Below are positions 1 to 11,500 of a DNA stretch of 22,519 nt, one piece after another (positions within the stretch are counted from its first letter, which is position 1; each line of letters begins with the position of its first letter). The position numbers were made by a program, and so were the translations under genes. The notes beneath the pieces are model-generated. The model searched no databases and was not told the origin of the DNA. It saw nothing but the letters and a program-made list of their open reading frames with translations. This stretch comes from Phoronis ovalis (taxonomy: Eukaryota > Phoronida > Phoronidae): contig JAOXYB010087385.1 in the NCBI GenBank assembly GCA_028565635.1, positions 1 to 22,519 on the forward strand, written 5' to 3'.

Positions 1-854
1 TACCCCACCAAAACAGTCATAAACCAGATTATAATGCATGATGTATTCTATTCTGTTCTAATGTAAAAATCCAATAAATAAATGTTAAAAAAATATAATC
101 CTACACATTGGATGGGCATTAGACATGACAAATGTCTTGTTTTATCAGCGCGCAAGTGATACGGTGCCTTCAAATTTCAGAATTTTTGAATTTCCTGTTT
201 TTAAAAATGTTCCTGTTTTGCAAATTCCCATAATAAGTTCCATGCAGCCGATTGTAGCTCAAGCTTGACCTCAGCGAGTAACATCCGCAAGTAAGAGAAT
301 CAAGTATCCTCACAGGTATCATTGCGTCATACAATAAATGTGAGCAGAGCTCGAATTCAATATTTATGCACATCATAAATAGCTGAAAGGATAAGTGTAG
401 TCATGAGGATCATAATTATCACCATTGTTACCAAATGACAAAAGAGATAATTACAAAGGTTACATTCAAATTAGCAGTGCAATTCCAAATGTACTCGTCC
501 ATGTGGACCGATTTCAAATGCTTTTCGTCAGCAAAGAAGAATTATAACGGTGATTTGCGAAACAAAAACTTCAGATCTATAAAATGCTTTAATCGAAATT
601 TTTTTATCTTGTTAGGTAGTATATAACTCACACTGATAAAACATATTTTAACCTTCCCACTAAAACATAAAAGTAACATACGAATTTCAGAGATACCAGA
701 GAGTGCGATATACTGTACCAGTCCTTCATTGTGAAATGTGTTACATGAATTGAGGTTTGTAGTGGAGAGTCAGGTATTAATCATAGTAAAGAATGTAAAC
801 ATTGAATTACCATGTTTAAACGATAAGCCTGTTTATTTTTTAAATACCTTTACA

Positions 855-1297
855 GCCCGGGGGCCACTCATGTAAAACTTGGGTAAACATCCTTACTAAT
901 AAAAATACGTGACAAAGTACTTATTTGAGGGCCCAGAATTGTAACGTGTTTAGGGTAGGAAAAACAACAATTTTTACCAAAAAGGGTATGGTTTTTGCTT
1001 AGAATTTGTTTAAAATTTGTTTTGCACGACGAGTCTTGCTTAGATGATCAAAAAAGGACTGAATGGTTTTTAACACTGGTCTTGCTTAGAGCCTGTTTTT
1101 CATGTCCAGTCCTGTTTAGCATTTAATTTTTGCGGTAAGAGTCCCTGTTTTTTTGCTTGTCAAAAAATTTCGTACCAATTTCAGCATAGCTCTTGCTTAA
1201 AGTCAGTTTTTCAAACCTCATCAATCACGTATTTAAAAGCTTTTTTCAGGCCATAAATGAGCAAGATTACTCACATTTTATTTGAATGACCCGGGGT
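855..1297. repeat. Putative terminal-inverted-repeat element (MITE-like, ~440 bp)
   Basis: The left end begins GCCCGGGGGCCACTCATG. The reverse complement of the right end (around 1272-1297) begins CCCCGGGTCATTCAAATA. After the CCCGGG core the two ends agree at about 13 of 19 positions. Inside, a degenerate CTTGCTTAGA-type motif recurs near 995, 1034, 1081 and 1191. I see no clear target-site duplication. The paired ends suggest a non-autonomous DNA element; a chance pairing of short ends cannot be excluded. Confidence 0.4.
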
Positions 1298-1859
1298 TTG
1301 AGTACGAAAATATATATTAAAATGTTTTAGCATACAATGGATTTCATTCTATTCTATTTGAAATGTGCAAAAGCGGTTTCAAGTTCGCCTAAACTGTAAA
1401 GTTGGAATTTACATGGTACCACATGTCCAAAATGTTTTCCATCCACTATCCTTGTAATTTGGTGTAATTACCACAGCATTAGCTGTTTATTTTCAAATAA
1501 TAGGTAACATAACAACATTTACAGTGCAGTTTGTACTTGTTAAAAACTCAGTTAGCACGAATTTGATGTGTGAAAAAAATGTAAAACAGATTATTTTTCA
1601 CCAATGTTTCATTTCAAACCATAACGACATGCTGTCTTAACCTTAACACATCTTTTTACCTTTGGACAAAAATCTATATCACGCTGGTCATGGTATTGGT
1701 AACAAACCGCATTACAAGGCAACTTTTGATTGGTAGATAAAGTACTCTACTCGTTTTATTTTGTATCTCTAAAACAAATCATTGTATTACAAAATTTACA
1801 GACAAGTGTAAAATTGAATTTTCTTTCTTTAAATTTTGTATTTTAACTTTAAGTTAATC

Positions 1860-1873
1860 GTTGCCATGGTAAC
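1860..1873. promoter_or_regulatory. X-box-like palindrome (RFX-type site)
   Basis: GTTGCCATGGTAAC is a perfect 14-bp palindrome and matches the known RFX transcription-factor X-box layout (two half sites of the type GTTGCC / GGTAAC). Related half-site strings occur at about 1690-1705 (CATGGTATTGGTAAC) and 2164-2173 (CATGGCAACC). No promoter or start exon is recognisable nearby, so a regulatory role is only possible. The motif could equally belong to a repeat. Confidence 0.3.
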
Positions 1874-2389
1874 CGCATTAACCACTTTTTATAAAAAATA
1901 TCTCATTTAATTACTTTTGTTTTTTTCTACCAAATATCTTTTTCTTACAGTAAATAAACATATAAATCGAAAATGGCCAAAAAAATAAAGAGACGCAACT
2001 TTGTTATGATTTTATAAGGTGTTTTTTCAAGACCTTTTAACTGTCATTATATTTCATACATTGTATCTTGATAGACAAAATCAAAATCTTTCACTAAAAT
2101 GAGCTTTCTACCATCATAGTTGTTTAGTTTGCTATTCTGAAGACGCTGGTGCAAACATAGCTGTCATGGCAACCAATTATTTTGATTTTGAAAAATGTTG
2201 TTGATTTTAAACCGGAATAAATCGCTTTTTATACAGTTTCAAATAAAACATGAGATAATTCGCGTAATACTGCAATTCTAGTGATTCTGTATGCGTACTA
2301 GGCTATGTGCAACCGAAGATTCTGATTTTTTATTATTTTATAAAAGGTTTAGAATTTGATCTACTGGTCTCCTAAGCTAGAGGGTTGTA

Positions 2390-2404
2390 GGGGGGGGGGG
2401 GGGG
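2390..2404 (+). repeat. Poly-G tract (G15)
   Basis: Fifteen consecutive G bases in otherwise A+T-rich DNA. Such a tract is prone to length variation and assembly error. No gene overlaps it. Confidence 0.9.
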
Positions 2405-2730
2405 TTGCGAGCAGCGAGCATTGTGATATGTTAAGTCCGAGTCACAAGCTTTTTTGTGACCTTTTTTACTTGCCTCTTCTTTTTACTGGTGCCTGTTAAA
2501 AGCGAACAGACCCTTAAGTGAAATAGTACCAATATCGTGACCAGCGTGATCATATTAATATTAAGCACATGTTGCAAAAAAAGTTAGAACAAAGTACAAT
2601 TATTCTTAATAAAACACAAGGTTAAGAATTGCAACACCGTACATGCACAAAATTACTCAAGGCAGGAACTATAAAAATATGTCTGAAATTATGTCAGATC
2701 GTAAGTTTAAATGCTATTATATTTTTGCAG

Positions 2731-3245
2731 TTTCTATGAGAATATACTCCAGCGACGTTTTTTCTACACGGATGTAGATGCAGATGTTGGGAAATGGGTT
2801 ACAAAAGATGAAGCTGTCTTCAACTTCCTAGATGATGTAGATGATAAGTCCATTGTGGTCAAGTCGTTAAAGGACTTACATATACCGGTTGTAGCTGTCC
2901 CACATTTCATTCGTGTAATTATAGAACAAAAAGCAAGGCTATGCATAATAACTCCTACACTAGTTCGACACTATATAAAACAACCTGCAAATACAAAGTA
3001 TAAGGAGTACAATTTTGATGATAAAAAGAACTTATTAACCTATTTACTCTCAGACAAGCAGTATCCTGATCTAATAGGATTAGAGCTTCTGCCACTAAAA
3101 GATGGAACGTTTACAACATTTCAATCCAATACCACACAAACCATTTTTTACCCAACTTTGGATCACCCTGTGTCTGATTTGCTGCCGGGTCTAGAAGACA
3201 GAATTAGTACAGATATCGAAATACTGGAGCAAGTGGTGGATTCAG
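2731..3245 (+). CDS. Sacsin-like protein, first visible exon (part of SRR1)
   Basis: Internal exon of 515 nt. The acceptor CAG is at 2728-2730 after a T-rich run, and the donor is G|GTAAAA at 3246. The first base completes a codon begun upstream, so the preceding intron is phase 2. The frame then runs from 2732 (FYENILQRR...), and the last base (G) joins GC at 5521 to form Gly172. The peptide has sacsin-repeat features: LLPLKDGTFTTF (around 3090-3123), parallel to LPVCYCDDGTIATF in SRR3, then a DHPVSDLLPGLED segment. The text across the junction into the giant exon parallels the corresponding part of SRR3 (pattern W..+-x-P..W.S.LW..I), which supports the join. The annotated start of the protein is not in the window; the ATG at 2711 lies in the intron and is not a start. 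Confidence 0.85.
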
Positions 3246-3730
3246 GTAAAATACTATATAATAACAGTGACATAAATCTTGATGTCTTAGGGTGTTTTTA
3301 CACTACGGGTTACAAGATATGCGTACATCTATAGATTATGTAGAATAAGATATATTGCAGTGTCATGGTATTATTAATTTACGAAACAGTTTCCAAAGCA
3401 TATATGCCAATGACAAAGTTTGACTCGGAAATAACTTGTTCTTGAATATCTATTTTATTACAAATACGACTTCAAATAATTTGAGGACGATTCAAAATAT
3501 TTCATGGTGTAATGATCAGAAAAGGTCGTAAATGGGTAACCTGCAATCACAGACATGATAAATATAAGCTAACATATATTCCTAATAGTGCATGTTATTT
3601 TAAAATAAATTATTACATAAATTAAATAAATTTGATACTATCTAGCAACTGGAATTTACCAGTTCGTAGGATTGCTTGATCAATAATGAAAAGCTTTCAA
3701 ATTTATCACTGTAGCCATTGCTAAGGTATT

Positions 3731-3820
3731 AGGAGCAGTTCTGAAGTACCTTGTTTATTATTTTTTTTAATTAACTACATTGAATAATTAGTAATCGGAG
3801 GTACCTAGAACTGCAGCTCT
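3731..3820. repeat. Short imperfect inverted repeat (hairpin)
   Basis: The left arm AGGAGCAGTTCTGAAGTACC (3731-3750) pairs, with a few mismatches and a short gap, with the reverse complement of GGTACCTAGAACTGCAGCTCT (3800-3820). The loop is about 50 bases and A+T-rich. It is probably a relic of a small foldback or MITE element inside the intron. Confidence 0.5.
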
Positions 3821-4519
3821 ATAAGAAGTTTATGAATCAAAGTATTTTTAGAAATTGAAAATAATACAGTGATTAAGTTGCATGTACTAAAACAAATCTT
3901 ACTAAAATATATTTACAACAACTGATGACAAACATCAAATGGGATAATTGTAATTTTGGGGATGATTTTTAAAAACCGCAAATCAATCCACAAACTGTTC
4001 TTATGGTTACCTGTAAAGGTATACTATTTTAAGGTGGTGTATGGGTATAGTAGTTCAGATGGCACTACTGTTGTTTACATTTTCACCAGCTAGTAGTATA
4101 ATATTGGGTTTCAACAAGGCGCTAAGAAAAGGGTTGAACAAAGGGTCACCACCTAACGGATTGATTGATTGATTTTATCGATTTCTTAACGGTTAATCAT
4201 TTTTTCTTGCAATTTTAAATCACTAATCAATTTTAATTGTTTTCTAACTAATTACGATTTTTCAAAAAAAAAATGTATCGATTTGTTGGTAAAACCCAGC
4301 CCAGGCCTCCCAGCTCCAATGTCCCAAGGCTCCTACAAGCCCACTTTGTTGTATTATTCCAAAACGCGTGGATATGGTATGACGATATGATAGGGAAAAT
4401 GTGTATCCCTGTGATGTAAAGTAAAAAGAGATCGTTGTTTTTTTAATCGCAAATTTATTAATGATAGATATAAAACAAAATACATTCATGGCTTTATAAT
4501 ATAGTATGTTATAAGTTGA

Positions 4520-4625
4520 TAGCATGCATTTCTTAAAATATTTGTTATTTATATTTGATTAAGGTAAGATTCAAGCAAATTTACATAAAAATGTGTTTTG
4601 AATGGTCACAACTCAGTCTCGAAGG
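4520..4625 (+). repeat. Dispersed repeat, copy 1
   Basis: From TAGCATGCATTTC through TTGTTATTTATATTTG, GGTAAGATTCAAGCAAATT and GTCACAA to ACTCAGTCTCG, this aligns in the same order and orientation with 22096-22226, with substitutions and an insertion in the second copy. Two copies inside 22 kb imply an interspersed family that is abundant in the genome. I cannot classify it. An open frame overlapping it (4555-4818) is not a gene. Confidence 0.6.
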
Positions 4626-5520
4626 CAAGGGGAGGGAAGGTCTCACGCAAAAATCCCAAAGTTTTTTAAGCATTGTTTTAAAGACTTATTTAAATAGATT
4701 ATTATTAACTCGGAAATCAAATTATTTTAATATAAGGTTGAATTTTACATCTTTTTCTAAAATTGTACACCATGCCTCCCAACATATAAGATATAAAATG
4801 TTGGTTATTAATATTTAATCATACATCTGCGTGCTTACCTGCTGAGATCGTAGGTTGAAGCTATTGATAATTTTGAATGCTGTTTTGTTGTGCCTGGACA
4901 TACAGTTGAAGGCTATGTGTTGTCGTCATTCTTTTTTTATCTCGCGCTAACAGCTTCAGTTTTTACCCATTCAGCTTCACATTCGGTATAGGTTAAATAT
5001 AGATCAAAGTGCAGATCGTATATAATTTTAACTTTGATTACTTCTAATATGGGCGATTGGCTGCCACTTTTGTTCCCACATGTTGGTGAGCGATTAGATT
5101 AGGTGATATTTTGAAACGACGATGGATCACACAGTTGGCAAAAGATTAATGACGTAATTATTTCGTTCTTGTAAAATTAAAGGAATATAACAAAATTAAC
5201 TATGGTTAAGCCCAGACAGACATTAGTTAAGAAAGTACGGAACACTAACGGATGAATTTATTCAGGCTGTGGACACAAACAACATATGAGCAGCAATATG
5301 ATGTGATCATAAGGATATGATGGGCATCTGACATTGCTAATGTTTTCTTATATGCTAAGACTGTCCCATTAGTTTAATGATTATATTGTGATTAGTATCT
5401 CTTTAAAATTGATTTTCTTATTTATCTAAGGGCTTGTTAACATCTATGCTCGGTATAAATATGCATGAACAAGCAATGCGTCTAAAGCTTTTTAAAAATG
5501 TAATTCTTCATATTTTGTAG

Positions 5521-8500
5521 GCTGTACACAACTTAGAACCCTTAATCCAGATGCATTGCCGAGTTTACTAAGAGAATGGTCATCACAGTGGAACTGTGGT
5601 ACTGAGAAAGTGATTGAGTGGGATTTCTCTAATAATAAGTTTCCCCCTAAAGAATGGTTATCGACAGTATGGCAATACATAAGTCAACACCTCGGTAAAA
5701 GCTTGGACAAGTTTCAAGATATTCCATTGATTCCACAATCATGGGAAAATGAAGGTAATATTATGCTAATTCGATTGTCAAATAAATCAGGAATTGTTGT
5801 AAAACATTTTACCGCAAGGCTATTGGTTCCCTCACAGCAGCTAAGCGAAGAAGAAACTTTACTCTTGTCGTCTCTTGGATTGATAGTCCTAAATGATGTA
5901 CCCGACTTTATCACACACCATCCAATGTGGTCCGATTACATAGCAATTCCTACTGCAATCAATAAAATTTGTCAAATGCTGATTTTTAATGGAGTAGCTG
6001 CAGAATGCGTCGCAAACTTGCCCTTAAAGCAGAAAGATAACCTTCGAAGTTTCTTCTCAAAAATGTCAACTGAAGACTTAAAAAATACAACCATACGGAA
6101 CTTTATTACAACTCTACCAATTTTTCATGCTTCTGACGGTTCTAAGCCACGTGGGTTCTCTTCAGTCAACCAACTTGAAAATGTAGCAGCACCAACAGAA
6201 ATATTTCCAGTTGGTTCCAAATACTGTTTGATGGTAGATATAAGCAAGTGTAAAACATTTGCTTCCAAACTGGACATTCGACAGTTACCTTCTGAAACGT
6301 TTCTAACAAGACATTTTCTGAACAACATAAAATTGTATGAAAAAGCAGATATCGTAAAACTTATGTTGCACATTTTGCCAAAACATGAGAGTTACGGAAC
6401 CGATGTTACTAACGCCATAAAAGAACAGGATTGCATCCAAAATACTGAAGGCAAGCTAATGAAGCCGTCAGAAATGTATGATCCCGATGAAACAAACCTT
6501 AAAGACTTATTTGCTGGGGAAGGCAAGTTTCCTGATGCACAATACAAACCCCATTTGTACATTTTACGCAAATTAGGGTTACAGAAAATAGCGTTATACC
6601 ATGATATCGTACGCACTGCAGAAGCAATCGATAAAAGAGCAAGCAGTGGCCAAATAGATGAACTTGTCATTAAGAAGGCGGACGCACTTTTTAAGGTATT
6701 GGAGACCAATAATTATGAAGAAAGCTTATTGCTGGAACTTGAAAGTTTATGCTGGGTCCCATGTTCCAAAGAGAAACCGGATGATTATCCTCCCCAAATG
6801 TCTTGGGTCCACGAAACTTTAGGACCACCTACTGAAATGCTCGACGGATCCGTTAAATATCTTGTCGGTAGTATTAAGAAAATAAGTAAATCATATTCTG
6901 AAAAACTAAGTAAAGCCTACCATTGGAATGAGCCTCAGATAGCAGATGTTATTAAACAACTAAAGATGGTAACAGACAGATATTTGGCAGATAACAAGGA
7001 CATGTACATGGTAATGATTCGTAAAATTTATGAATATTTAAAAAGTCAAAGACCAGAAATTATCGATACCTCTCTGAAGCAAGAAGGCGTTTTAGATTGG
7101 ATTTGGAATGGTGATGGTTTTTGTGCTCCAGATCACATCACATTTAATACTGAAACAAAAACATCTACTGGGACAAAAGTTAATCTCTCTCCCTACATCT
7201 ATGAGCTACCCAATGAAATGGAAAGGTTCATAGGTTTTTTTAAATACTTCGGCGCGGGTTCCCTTTGCGATACAAAGTGTATGATAAAAGCACTGGAAAT
7301 AATAAAATGTAATGCAGAGGCAGGTAAATGCATTAATCCATCACGAGATCTGAAACTAGCAGTAGACATCGTGACACATTTACAACCAGATGATCCGGAA
7401 TTAGATAGTGAAATCAGAACGAAAATTTTATTTCCCGTTCAAACTTCAGGAGAAAAAGTTCTGCTGTTGGCTGTAAGTGATTGCACTTACTGTGATGATG
7501 AGAATTTGCTTACATATTCTGATTCTATCCAAGAAAATGAAGAAAAGCTACATTTCGTACATAAACTTGTAGCTCCACAAACAGCTCAGAAATTTGGAAT
7601 ACCATCTCTTACCAGTAGAACAGTACGAGGTGAAGATATGGATTTTGGAGACGATTTCGGACAACACGAATCTTTAACTCACCGATTGCATGTACTTTTG
7701 AAAGAATACAAAGACGGATTGGCTATTCCGAAGGAGCTTATCCAAAACGCTGATGATGCTGGTGCGACTGAAGTCAAGTTTCTTTTCGATGAGAGAGAAA
7801 ACCATGAGTTTAGAAAAGGTTTACTTGATAAAGGCATGGATTCTTGTCATGGTCCAGCACTGTGGTCTTACAACAATGCGAAGTTTGAGAAGAAGGATTT
7901 TATTAATATCCAGAAGTTAAGTGGTGCAACAAAAGAAAAAGATATAGATAAAATAGGGAAATTTGGTCTTGGTTTTAACGCTGTTTATAATGTAACAGAT
8001 GTACCAAGTATCGCCAGTGGAAGTTGTATTGCCATTATGGATCCGCACACCACGCATCTTGGAAATGTCATTATAGATAAGTCAAGACCCGGTAAAGTGT
8101 TCGACATTCAAGGCAAAGATAAAAGAGTAACTCAAATTTACCCAAATCAGTTTCAGCCCTACCAGAAGGTATTTGATTTTGACACGTCTTCGGCATACCA
8201 AGGGACACTTTTTCGCTTTCCTCTACGAACAAGATATACCATCAGTGAAATCAGCGATCAACATTACGATCGAGAGCGAATTATCAAACTGTTTGAGATT
8301 TTGTATAATAACGCCCCTCATTTGTTGCTATTTACTCAAAGAGTGTGTAAAGTAACGGTTTACCATTTAGAGAAGCACTCTGATCCCACAAAGATTTCGA
8401 AATTATTTACAATATCGAAGTGTTTACTCGAAGTAATTAGGCCATTAACACCAACTATTCCTATAGAGATTACAGCTATGATTTCTGAGGAAGAGAAGAT

Positions 8501-11500
8501 CTTGATTCGTCAAAGTAGTTTTTTAACTGCATCTGCTTGTTACATGCAGAACCCACAACATGAAAAACCAGTAGTTTCTACTATAATTGAAACTGGTTTC
8601 TGCTGCACTTCTTCATGGATAAAACTTTGTAAAGATATCAGTACTACTAACCAGCAACCGGTAAAGTCTGCTTGGATGATAACCAGCGCCATGACTGGTC
8701 CGGGAGGTGATACGTATGATATGGCAAAAAAGTCTTGTGGTAAATATTCTTTAAATCCAAGCGCAAGTGTAGCTGTAAGAATACAAGCTGGCAACACAAA
8801 TAACACCTACCAATTCTTGCCTATACAAGGTTGTTTATTCTGCTATTTACCGCTACCCATTGAAACAAATTTACCATTTCATATAAATGGAGCGTTCGCA
8901 CTCACCCCGGATAGACGTCACCTGTGTGAAACATCTTTAGGAGACTTAAAAGATATTGAAGTAGATTGGAACGAAATTTTAATGCGAGAAACTGTTACAG
9001 AAACTTGTTTACTTGCGTTTGCTGATATTCGATACTTACATAGTAATGACAGGTGTTTCATTGATGTTCCAAGTGAAGATTATTACCATCTATGGCCGCA
9101 GCTTGTACCTGACACATCTTGTAACGAATTTGTGTATAATTTTTATAAACAAGTGTCTGAGAATAGCTATGAAATATTCACAAATGGACAAGAGTGGAGA
9201 TCTCTGGAGACATTATATGTTCTAAGTCCAGACCTACGACAAAGTGAAATTGGCGAAATTGCCTTTCAAGTATTGGAACAAAGGTGTTTAGAGAAATACG
9301 AAAAAGCTGTTGATATCCCTCTGTCTACTGTAAACGCCTTTATTTCTTGTGATTTCAAAGATGCCTTGCAGAGTCGAATGTACAGTAGTGTACGCTTTTA
9401 TAGTGAATGTGTTTTGCCAAACCTAAAGCAGTTTTCTTCTGACCTGAGAGATAAATTGATACTGTATGCCCTTCAAAATGATTCCGTTGAATTAGATCAA
9501 CTTCTGAAGGCAAACCCTTGTGTTCCTACTACTCCTTATGGCACTAATTTGAAGAAAGTTTCGGAACTATTTGATCCTAGCACATTGACAGGGAAATGCT
9601 TCTCTAATGAGGATGAAAAGTTTCCATTTGTAACATATGGTGGCAGAAATGTACTAGATTGTCTTAAAAGATTGGGAATGAGAGACGAACTTACAGAAGA
9701 AGAGATTCTAGAAAGAGCACAATCTATTAAAACGTTAAATCGCGATTCTGCCTGCAAAAGAGTATCTGTTTTTCTGCATTACTTAGAAAATGTGTTCATC
9801 AGTAGTCAAACCACAAACGAAAAGGTAAAAGAGAGTGTTCAGCAAAAATTGCATGATATGAAATTTTTACCTACATTACAGAAACCCGATGGTTATCCTT
9901 TAGACTGGAAATTGCAAGATTTTGCAGCGCCATCTGAAATTTATCTAATGGTTCATAGAGATTTAACGAGTGTGACCAACCCCATACTTGACGAAAAGGC
10001 AGCTTCACTGAAGAAGCGATCGCCTGCTTTTGTAAAGTGGCTGGGACTGAAAAAACACGTTTGCTGTAATGATCTCATTTCTCAGCTTAACAATGCGATA
10101 CATAAGCATGTTAAAGTTGAAAGTAAAGGAAACAGACCTTTTTCATTTCTTGAAATATGCAACAAAATATACATTCAATTAAATTTTGTCTGTGAACAAG
10201 ACGATACAGACGAGGATTTAAGGGTCTTACAGACAAAGAATTGTTTGTACATAAATGATGATTTTGTCTACCCTCGCCAAGCTGCAAAGATCATAAAAGA
10301 TGATTGTTCTCCTTATCTTTATAGAACTCCGTCCGAATGGTGGAGGTTCTATCCCAATTTACTCGAGTTTCTTAAAATAAAGACTAGCTTTGGAATTGAA
10401 GAGTATATGAGAACATTGCAGGAAATAAAGCAAGAGCATGGTGATGTAATTTGCAATGATGAGCTACTAGATGTGTGCATTAAATTAGTTAATCTCCTTG
10501 GTGACTGTATTAAGCAAACAGACGGAAACAAAGTCGAAAAATGTGTAATTTATGTTCCTGGGGACGATAATAAATTACATCCTACAACTGAACTTTGCTA
10601 TAATGTAAGACCTTGGGTACCAAAAACTAGCGATATGAAGTTTGTCCATTCAAAAATTACAGGAATGATAGCTCATTTGCTAGGAGTAAAAGAGGACACT
10701 AGTCACATGTTAAAGAAATGCGCACGTGGAATATCATTTGGGCAACACGAAGCTTTAACTAAGCGACTGAAAGGGATATTAGATAAATATCCTTGCGACA
10801 AAGAAATTTTTAAAGAATTACTTCAAAATGCAGATGACGCCAAGGCATCAAAACTGCATTTCATTGTTGATAGCCGAATGCACTCCTGTGAAAAAGTATT
10901 TAGTTCCCGTTGGGAAAAGCTGTTAGGACCCGCTCTATGCGTGTATAACGATAAGCCTTTTACTGTAACTGATATTGAAGGTATACAGAATTTGGGTGAA
11001 GGCGGTAAAGGAAGTGATCCTACCTCCACTGGAAAATATGGTGTTGGTTTTAATGCTGTATATCACCTGACAGACACACCATCATTTCTTACTCAGGGAC
11101 CGGAAGTAAATGAGTCTTTGGTCATTTTTGATCCTCAATGTAAATATGTAGAAGAGGCAACAAAACTAGAACCAGGAGTTAGGTACGATACCAAGAACGA
11201 CTTGAGGCTATTTGAAGATAATTTTAAATGCTTCCCAGAAAAACAGTTAGGAATGAAAAATGGTATTGAAAATTCAACTATATTTCGCTTTCCGCTACGA
11301 AATGAAAATATGGCAAAAGAATCCGAAATCTGCAACAATCCTTTCACAGTTTCAAAGTTAAGAGACCTAATGGACACTTTTCGAGAAGAGCTGTTTGAAA
11401 GTTTACTTTTTGTGAAAAATGTGAGACATATAAGTATCTCTTCCATCAACCGCAACACTGGAGAATTGGTTGATACGTATACAGTATCTGCAGACTTATC

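Larger units (their letters stand above)
1..2730. other. Non-coding stretch upstream of the first visible sacsin exon
   Basis: I find no convincing exon here on either strand. Open frames are short, A+T-rich and lack recognisable domains. The stretch ends in a good 3' splice site (pyrimidine-rich run then CAG at 2728-2730). Because the exon that follows starts inside a sacsin repeat, most of this stretch is probably intron of the same gene, whose earlier exons would lie to the left of the window. An intergenic interpretation is possible if the gene is truncated. Within it I mark a putative inverted-repeat element, an X-box palindrome and a G15 tract. Confidence 0.6.
3246..5520 (+). other. Intron between the first visible exon and the giant exon (phase 1)
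   Basis: 2275 bp, GTAAAA...TTTTGTAG. The phase matches on both sides: one base of the Gly codon is left of the intron and two are right of it. Stops in all frames inside it rule out read-through. It holds a small hairpin (3731-3820), a GATT microsatellite of about four units near 4158-4174, and one copy of a dispersed repeat (4520-4625). I see no additional exon in it. Confidence 0.85.

Noticed and set aside
435-626. 63-codon open frame near the left edge as an upstream sacsin exon
   Set aside because: No sacsin-repeat motif, no fitting phase-2 donor, A+T-rich random-looking peptide.
2711-2713. ATG at 2711 as the start of the first visible exon
   Set aside because: It lies in the pyrimidine-rich tract before the CAG acceptor, and the sacsin-like text begins only after 2731.
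5556-5558. TTG as a translation start of the giant frame
   Set aside because: The frame is open further left to a phase-matched acceptor and joins the exon at 2731-3245; in animals this is an internal exon.
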